NCBI GenBank assembly: GCA_030267565.1
Contig: BRXU01000007.1
Span: forward strand, 1,860,001-1,924,000
Source: Pleodorina starrii
Taxonomy: Eukaryota > Chlorophyta > Chlorophyceae > Chlamydomonadales > Volvocaceae
Direction of reading: 5' to 3'
DNA length: 64,000 nucleotides
A program made the position numbers and the translations under genes. Below, piece after piece: positions 57,001 through 64,000 of the stretch. Below the pieces are notes generated by a model. That model did not search any database, was not told where the DNA came from, and worked only from the letters and a program-made list of their open reading frames with translations. Position 1 is the first letter of the stretch, and the number at the start of each line of letters is the position of its first letter.

Positions 57001-60000
57001 GACCGGGACCGTGCGGCGGCGGCGGCGGTGAGCTTTGGGAGCTTGGAGCGTGCAAGCTGCATTTGGGTCGGGCCAGAAGGCCGGGGCAGAAGGCCGCAGT
57101 GGACCCTCGGGCGGGCTCGTAATTGTGTGGGATAGGTCAGGTCGTTAACAGGTTGTTGTGTTGTGTTGTGCCGCAGAGCCCTCCCTCGTGACCATGCCTT
57201 CCCTCCCTCGCTCCCGTAGCCACACACCAACTCGTCCCGCCTCGTTTTTTTTACCTCCGCCGCAGCTCCGAGCAAGCGCCCACACGCTCTCCGAAGACAC
57301 CTTCAACCCCAGTGCCGCCCGCGCCGGCGCCGCTGGCCGCAGCGGCGGCGGCAGCGGCGGCGGCGGCACCGCCGGCGGGCTCGGCGCCAGCGGCGGCGGC
57401 GCCGGCGGCAGCGGCCCGCTCAGCGGCGGCGGCACCGCCAACAACGGCTCGTCGTACAACTACGCCAAGCCACACCAGCACCAGCTGGCGACCCAGCAGC
57501 AGCCGACGCTGTCGAGCGATCGTCCCGGCTCCCAGGGGATCTCCCCGAGCCACTACGCGTCGCTCCAAACCCACACGCCCTCCGGCGGCGGCAACGGCGC
57601 CGCCGGCGGCGGCGCCAGCCGCTCGGGCCAGCAGCAGCCGCAGCCGTCATCGGCGCAGCAACCGTCGTCTTCCGCGGCGCATCAGCAACAGCTGCAGCAG
57701 CAGCAGCAGCAGCTGCCACCGCAGCAACAGCAGCAGCAGCAGGCGGGGGTACAGCCGCAGGGACCGGCGGCGTGGCCGGGCGGCATGGCGCCGCCCAACC
57801 CACATCTGCAAGGGCACCATTTGGCGGGCATGGCGGCGGCAGTGGCGCCGCCGGGGTTGACGGGCCCGGCGGCCTTTCCCGGCATGTTCGCGACGCCCTT
57901 CGGTGAGCGAGTGTGTGTTACGAACGAGCGCTTGGGCGAGTGTACGGATGCATGGGCGGGCTGGTCGGGGTGGCGCTCTCGTCGGTGTCGTCGTCCCAAG
58001 CTTTGCCCTCCCCCCCACCGCCGCCGCCCACGGTCTTGTGCCCCTGCGTGCTCCCCGCCACCGTTCACCGTCCTCTGTGTGTTTTACCTTCGGGTTTTTC
58101 CCGGCCCAGCACCCCACCGCACACACAACCACCTCACCACCACCACCCCACTGCCCACTCCTCCGCAGGTCTCCCCGCCAGTCACATGCTTCCCCGCATG
58201 GGCATGGGGGTTGGGGTTGGGGCGCACCCCGCCATCCGTTTTGGGCCCGGCGGCCCTGTGGCGGGCGGCGGTGGCAACGGCGGCGGCGGTCCGGGAGGTC
58301 TGGATCAGGTGCCCTTGCAGGTGATTGGGGGGGGGGGGAAGTGGGGAGGGATGGGGAGTGGGGAGGGATGGGGAGTGGGGAGGGATGAGGAGGGATGGGG
58401 GAGTGGGGAGGGATGGGGAGGGATGAGGAGTGGGGAGGGATGGGAGAGTGGGTGGTGTCAGTGCTGGGCCATGAGCATGGGGGCATTCGGGGCCTTGGAA
58501 CGGGTGGGACGAGCGACTGCAGGGCGGCACGCGGGATGAGTGCTCAATGCAGCGTGCCCTGCGTGCGGTGCCCTCGCCTCGGCCCCCGCCTCCCTACGTC
58601 TGACTGCCACCCGTTTCCTGCCAGCCCTCCAAGCTGCCACCGCTGCCACACCGCCGCCCCTCCCGCTGCACTGCCACTCCTCCGCCACTCCTCCGCCGCG
58701 CCGCAGTCGATCTTCCCCTTCCCGCCGCCCGAGGTGGTGGCGTTGGCGGCCGCGGCCAACGAGGTACGGCAGTACGGCACACCTTGTTCGCTCCCACAGT
58801 CGGTCGGGGTGGTGGTGGGGGGGTGCCGGATCTCTTTTCGCCATGACATCAGCAGAGGGGGCTCCTATCCTTGTGTCTGCATCTTGCTCTACCCATTCGC
58901 CTCCTGTCTCCCTCCCCCTCTACCGCCCGCCCATTTCCTCCCCCTGAGCCCTCCGCACCCGCGCGCAAACCCCTGTTCGACCCCCACACTTGGCAGCAAC
59001 AGGCGCACCAGGTTCATCAGGCCCATCAAGCCGCCGCCCGCGGCCACGGCGGCGGCCACGGCGGGCCGCACCCGCACCCTCACCCTCACCCACTGCTTCT
59101 GGGGCCGCTGCCGCCCGGGCCGCATGGCCCCCATTACGACTCTGGCGGCCCGCACCCCCACCCCGGCGGCCCCCACGGCGGCGCCTCCGCGGGTCCCTCG
59201 TCCTCCTCCGTGCAGCACCCCACCAGCAGCGCCACCAACATCAACGCCATCATCCTGAACCAGTTGCTCGCCAGCGGGGTCACCCTCACCGCCTTCCTGG
59301 GACATCAGCCGGTGAGGCAGGGAGGGAGGCAGGGAGTGTAAGGGAGGGAGTGTTGGGTGGGTGGGTGAGTGGGGTCAGTGAGTGAGGTCGGCGAGGGAGG
59401 GAGGGTTTTGGGGTTTAGGCCGATCGGGCCCCACCTGTACCCACCCTCACTCGTCACTCCGTCCGCCGCTTTGGCAGCTTTGGCAGCACCACCGAGGGCA
59501 CCGAGGGCACTGCGGCTGGGCGCTGCCAAGAGCAGAGAAATCGCCAGAGCCTCAACCGAGATCACCTCGTCGTGTGTGTCTTGCTTGCTTACTTTGGTCG
59601 GCGCCGTCTGATCTTCTTGACACGGCGATGGGCCTCCACCTTCCTGCGTCCTCCCCAACTGCGCAGGGCCCTATGGGCATGACCCGCCATCCACAACAAG
59701 GCCTGGGGGGCCACCCCGCAGGCCCAGGCTCCCGGGCACCCGCGCACCCTCACCCCCACCCGGCGGCCGGTATGCCATCACACCACCACCAGCAGCAGCA
59801 ACAGCAGCAGCAGCAGGCCGCCGCCGCGGCGGCGGCGGTGGCGGCGGCTGCGGCGGCCTGGCGGCCGCCGCCGTTCACGCCCGCCTCCATCGCCGCCGCC
59901 GCCGCGGCGGGCGTGCTGCCCTTCCCTGGACCTCTGCCGCCGGGGCACGGCACCGGAGCACCGCTGCCGCCGGATCACCCCTTGGGGCCAGGTGCGAGCT

Positions 60001-63000
60001 CGCCACAACAGTCTGCCCAGTTCCGCCTTCGCCCGCCGGGGCACCCGCACCTCCTCCTGCCCATCTCACCGTTTTGGGCTCTACTACACCCGTGCTTTCC
60101 TTTGCAGCAGCTGTTCCCGGCATTCCCGGCATTCCCGGCATTCATGGCATTCCCGGCATGTCCCCGGCATGTAGCGTCTTCCGGCCATCTCGGCCTTGTC
60201 GAGTTTTGAGCCGCTGCCCACGCTGCCACCGCCCGGGCCGCCCCGCCGCTGCCATTCCCGCCTCACCTCCCGACAGGTTTGCTGCCGCCGGGTGCCTCCG
60301 ACATTGTCCGCGTCGGTCGACCACTGGTAGGCGGGGTTCCGGAGCCAAAGCGCCGGCGAGCCCTAGCGCTGGACAAGTACCGGAAGAAGCGAAAGGTGGG
60401 TGTCTGGGGGAGGGGCTGCGGGGACTGCGTCGGCCGCCTTCTCGGGGTTCATTTTGCGGGAGGCATGGGAGAGGATTCCGGCATGCCCCCTCCTCGTGGC
60501 GTTGCGGTCGAGTCTGCCCTCCGCCCTCTGCCCTCCTTGTAAAACCATGAAACCCAAACTTACAATCCTCGCATCCATCGCCCCTGCCCTTGTTCAACCA
60601 ACAGAACCTGCGCTTCTCCAAGACCATCCGCTACGAGGCTCGCAAACAGCTGGCGCAGCAGCGCCCCCGAGTGCGCGGCCAGTTCACCAAGCACGGCGGC
60701 GTCGGCGGCGGCAGCGGCGGCGGCGGCGGCGTCGGCGGCGCGATGATGGACGACGGCGCCCCGACGGTGAGCAACGGCGCCAAGAGCGGCACCGGCGGCG
60801 CCGGCGGTGTTGCGGGCGACGACGGCGGCGGCGACGAGGAGGTTCAGACAAACAGCCGAGGGTACTATGAGGTGGGGTGGCGTGGCGTGAGGTGGGGTGG
60901 CATGACGTGGGATGGGGTAGGGTGGTGTTGGGTGGCGCGGTGTGGGGTTGGTGCGGTGAGGTGGGATGCGGTGTGGTGTGGTGTGGGGTTGGTGCCATGC
61001 CACGTGATGCCAACCGGACTGCCGACGTACTCATTTAATCCAAACTGGACTGTCCGCCCTGACCCTGAACCTGGCCCGATAGGAGGAGGATTACGATGCT
61101 GAGGAGGTGGAGGAGGACGAGACGGAGGCGGAGCCAGACGATTTGATGGACCTGGGGGCCGGCGGCAGCGGCGGCGGCAGCGGCGGCGGCGGCAGCGGCA
61201 ACGGCGGCAGTGGAGCCGGGGCCTCGCAGCAGCAACAGCAGGAAGCCGGAGGGAGACAGCTGCAGCAGCAACAGCTGGTGCGTGCGTCGAGCGAGGAGAG
61301 TCCCGCACATTCACATGTCAGTCGCTTGTGTCTTTCCATAGTTTGCTTGACATTTTATCTCGGTTTCCTTCATGCGTGTTCGCGCGTGTTTGCGTGTCGC
61401 GCGCCGATCGGGCTCGCGGCTCTGTGCTGTTCCGGTGTCCAAGTATACACGTCTACGGTCTTCTGGAGTCCTGACCCACGGGTCGGTTCGACCTTTCCTC
61501 ACCCCGGGCGCCCCCATCCTCGATGCCCTGACCCGATCACTCCCGCCTCCTCTTTCTTCCGTCCGCACGTGCCCTCACAGCCCCTGGAGGGCGGTGATGA
61601 CCTGATGGATGTCGACCCAGGCAGCATGGCCGGAACTGGCGGCGGCGCCGCCGCCGCCGCGGCCGCGGCTGCCGCCGCCGGCGGCGGCGCTGGCGCGCCG
61701 CCAAAGTCGACGTCTCCGGGGCCCAGCGGCGCCGGAGGCGCGCTGCGCGCCGGCGGCGGCGGCGGCGGCGCCGCCGCTGCCGTCGCGGCCGCACTGCCCC
61801 GAAGCGGCAGCTGTGGCGGCGGGCCCGATGACGACGAAGCGGAGGCGGCGGCCGTGGTTCGCAGCCTGATGGGGCTACGAGAAGGGGTCCACATGGCGAG
61901 GGTGCGTCGGGTCCGGTCTGATGGGGGTCTGGGTCGGGTTCGGGTGCTGGTGCGGGGCAATCGGGGCACTCGGGGGTACTCGTGGGACCCGATTTCGCGC
62001 CCACTCAGGCTGAGGTTGAGGCTCAGGCGTGATCCGTCAGGGCCAGGCTCCGAGACAGAGGTTCAAGGAAGCCGCAAGGGCCCGAGGGCCATACGCTGAT
62101 CGGGCTTCCTTCGTAAAGACTAAACAACGCAGGGCTGCCCCGGGGTTGTTGTCCCCGTGATGCGTCTTCCGGTGCCCCCTAGTCCGACGCGCCTTCAGAC
62201 AAACCACAGCTGGTGATCCTCCCCCGGCCCCCTGCCCACGTGTCCACGTGTCACTGTCTGTTGCGGCCAGGTTCGCGCCCCGGCCGACATGGATGTGGTG
62301 CCAATGCTGCTGCAAGTGAGTGGGTGGGGCAGCAGAGGGGCGGGTTTGTGGTCGGGGCGGCAGGCGGACGGGGGCAGAGGTTTTTGCTACCAGAGTTCGA
62401 GGCTGCGCGGTGTTAGGACTGTGGCTCAAGGACACGGTAGCTTGACCTGTGACAAGATGGCTCGGCGACCAGGGTGGGATCGAGGCTCCACTCGTCCAGG
62501 ATGGTGGACCTCCGCCCATCCCAACAGCGCGTATCGCGACCCCACCGCTTCTGCTTCTCTCCTCCCCTGCGCTGCAACCGGCGCCATCACCACATTTCTC
62601 CACCAGTCCACCTAGCACCTACCCCTCCCATCGCTCTTTCCCCGGGCTGTCCTTTATCACACCTCCTCTTCCGCGCAGGAGGCCAAGGCATCCCGCTCCG
62701 TGGGCAGCCAGGGCTCGTTGTCGAGGGACCGAGGCCACAGCCGGGGACACAGCCATGGCCACTCACACAGCCACCAGCAACAGCAACAGCAGCAGCAGTC
62801 TCAGGGCCAGCAGCAGCAGCAGCAGCAGTCCCACTCGCACGGCGGCCTGGGTGTGCATATGACGCACTCGCACTCCCACGGACACAGCAGGTGAGAGGAG
62901 GGTGGGGTGGGGTCAGAAAAGGGGTGGGTTCAAAGTCAAACCGCAGCGAGGGGGCGACACGGCGTTTGTGTTGCCGTTGGCAGCTTTCCCTTGGCTGCGT

Positions 63001-64000
63001 GGGTGTGATGTGCGGGTGTTCTGTATGCCAGCCTGCAGCAGCCCTGAACACATCTGTCGCCTCTATTTCATCGCCCCCTGCTTTGTTTGGGGTGTCCTAC
63101 AGTTCCACCACTTTCTCTCCGTTGGGGCCGTCTCCCTACTTTCAGATCTCACTCTTCTCTCCACCTCCTGCCGCCCTCGCACAGACCCCTCAGTCTGCAT
63201 CGCCAGGCGGCGTCGACCGGCGAGGGCCCGGGCTCCCTGTCTCCGGTCCGGGGCCCCGGCGGCCCCGGCGCCCTTTCCATTTCCCCGCTACAGCCGGGAG
63301 ACGGCGCCTCCGGCGGCTTGCTACCACCGCAGGGATCCGGCCAGCTGCTGCTGCCCGGTGCGGCCTCGCAGCCGCCCCAGACGCAGCAGGCGCTGCCGCA
63401 GTCGGCTGCCGCCGCCGCCGCTGCCGCCGCTGCTCCCGACGCGGCCGCGGCCGCCTCGCTGCAGCAGCAGCAGCAGCAGTCCCTGCAACACCTGGCTTCG
63501 AAGCTCTCCTCCCAGCCGCCCTCCTCCCAGGCGCCGCTCGGCTCCGCGGGCTTGGCTCAATACCCCCAGTCGCAGCAACAGCAGCAGCAGCAGCAAGCGC
63601 TTGGGCAGGGACAGGGACAGGGGATGCAGCAGGGGCAGGGGTTGGGCGCGCCGCAGCCTTCCGGCAGCGGCCCACGGGGCGGCCACAACGGCGGCCACGC
63701 TCTGCCGCCGCTGCAAGGCTGTCAGCAGGGTGTGGCGGCGGCGCCGCCGCCGACAGGCGGCGGCACCGGCGGCCGCGGCAGCGGCCTGCACAGCATAGAG
63801 CGCGATCCGCAGGACGGCCGGGAACACCGGGATCGGGACCGCGAACACCGGGATTCGAACCGGGATCGGGAGGCGCGCGAGCGGGAGGCAGGCGCCCTGG
63901 CGGACGCCGCCGGCGGCAACGGCAAGAACGGCAGCGATTCGGGTAGCAACTCCCCTGACGAGAACGGCGGCGGTGGCGGCGGTAGCGGCGACGGCGGCGG
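54063..64000 (+). CDS. Pseudo-response regulator with receiver and CCT domains (TOC1/PRR-like), 3' end beyond the window
   Basis: Exons: 54063-54203 (ATG tentative; frame is open upstream to about 53992), 54290-54458, 54566-54696, 54800-54927, 55234-55347, 56105-56399, 56713-57027, 57266-57902, 58169-58320, 58707-58763, 58997-59311, 59667-59991, possibly 60108-60170, 60277-60395, 60605-60871, 61083-61277, 61581-61901, 62271-62315, 62679-62890 and 63185 to the edge. The receiver domain reads LRILVIDSKAVSRQNTTQLL, FDLVLKEHDPPG, RTPVVVTSTQDERE and LGAIDYLIKPLRQNELRHIW. Glu occupies the position of the phospho-acceptor Asp and the conserved Lys is kept, typical of pseudo-receivers. The CCT motif spans two exons: KRRRALALDKYRKKRK, then NLRFSKTIRYEARKQLAQ and RPRVRGQFTKHGG. 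Linkers are Gly-, Gln- and His-rich, with Asn/Gly/His repeats near 55280-56310. The family acts in nuclear circadian or light regulation. Here at least 1000 codons follow or flank the CCT, which is not at the C-terminus as it usually is in plants. Confidence 0.93.
58321..58456 (+). repeat. GGGATGGGGAGTGGGGAG minisatellite
   Basis: Tandem, slightly variable units of about 18 bp start at the donor of exon 58169-58320. They lie in the intron 58321-58706 of the pseudo-response regulator. Confidence 0.85.
59403..59418 (+). repeat. Telomere-like TTTTGGGGTTTAGG fragment
   Basis: A degenerate TTTTAGGG-type pair in the pseudo-response-regulator intron 59312-59666. Confidence 0.5.

Noticed and set aside
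63846..63875. tRNA T-loop-like string GGGATTCGAACC on the minus strand
   Set aside because: It is part of the Arg/Asp/Glu-rich coding repeat EHRDRDREHRDSNRD. No matching A box or acceptor stem was found.

Overview
This window is nuclear DNA of a green alga of the Chlamydomonadales (volvocine type). The evidence is high GC, many short GT-AG introns with tandem repeats, Ser/Pro-rich cell-wall (hydroxyproline-rich) glycoprotein coding, a flagellar dynein-regulatory-complex gene, a PTB-type phosphate transporter with a very long hydrophilic loop, and intronic fragments of the TTTTAGGG (Chlamydomonas-type) telomere repeat. The genus cannot be fixed from the sequence alone.

Layout. (1) 720-6043, +: secreted modular hydroxyproline-rich glycoprotein, 2 exons, with four related Cys-containing domains joined by poly-Ser/Pro rods. 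(2) 9233-13252, -: Golgi pH regulator/GTG (GPR89) membrane protein, 9 exons, 538 aa. (3) 14418-22240, +: PiT-family Na+/H+-phosphate symporter (PTB type), 15 exons including a 13-nt microexon, 1198 aa with a poly-Gln loop. (4) 27504-28498, -: DRC8/EFCAB2-like axonemal EF-hand protein, 2 exons. (5) 29182-51639, +: giant alpha-2-macroglobulin-like secreted protein of the bacterial YfhM type, about 38 exons and about 2615 aa. It has no visible thioester and ends in an EGF-like module. (6) about 54063 to beyond 64000, +: pseudo-response regulator with a receiver and a CCT domain (TOC1/PRR-like), about 20 exons in the window, running off the right edge. I checked exon phases by hand. Genes 2, 3 and 5 each give an uninterrupted frame whose total length is divisible by three.

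Genes 2/3 and 4/5 are divergent pairs sharing short AT-richer intergenic promoters (13253-14417 and 28499-29181). Genes 1/2 and 3/4 converge on 3.2 kb and 5.3 kb stretches in which I recognise no gene. The genes do not form a pathway; they are ordinary algal wall, endomembrane, nutrient, cilium, secreted-defence/matrix and regulatory genes.

The repeat landscape is the most unusual part. It includes a 467-bp pure (CCCT)n tract serving as the polypyrimidine tract of one A2M intron, a roughly 740-bp CCCATGGGTC minisatellite in another, and a dispersed family of 12-bp GACCCRYGGGTC palindromes found in both exons and introns. There are also telomere-like fragments confined to introns, a dispersed 30-bp intronic motif in both orientations, and a perfect 20-bp-stem hairpin downstream of the phosphate transporter.
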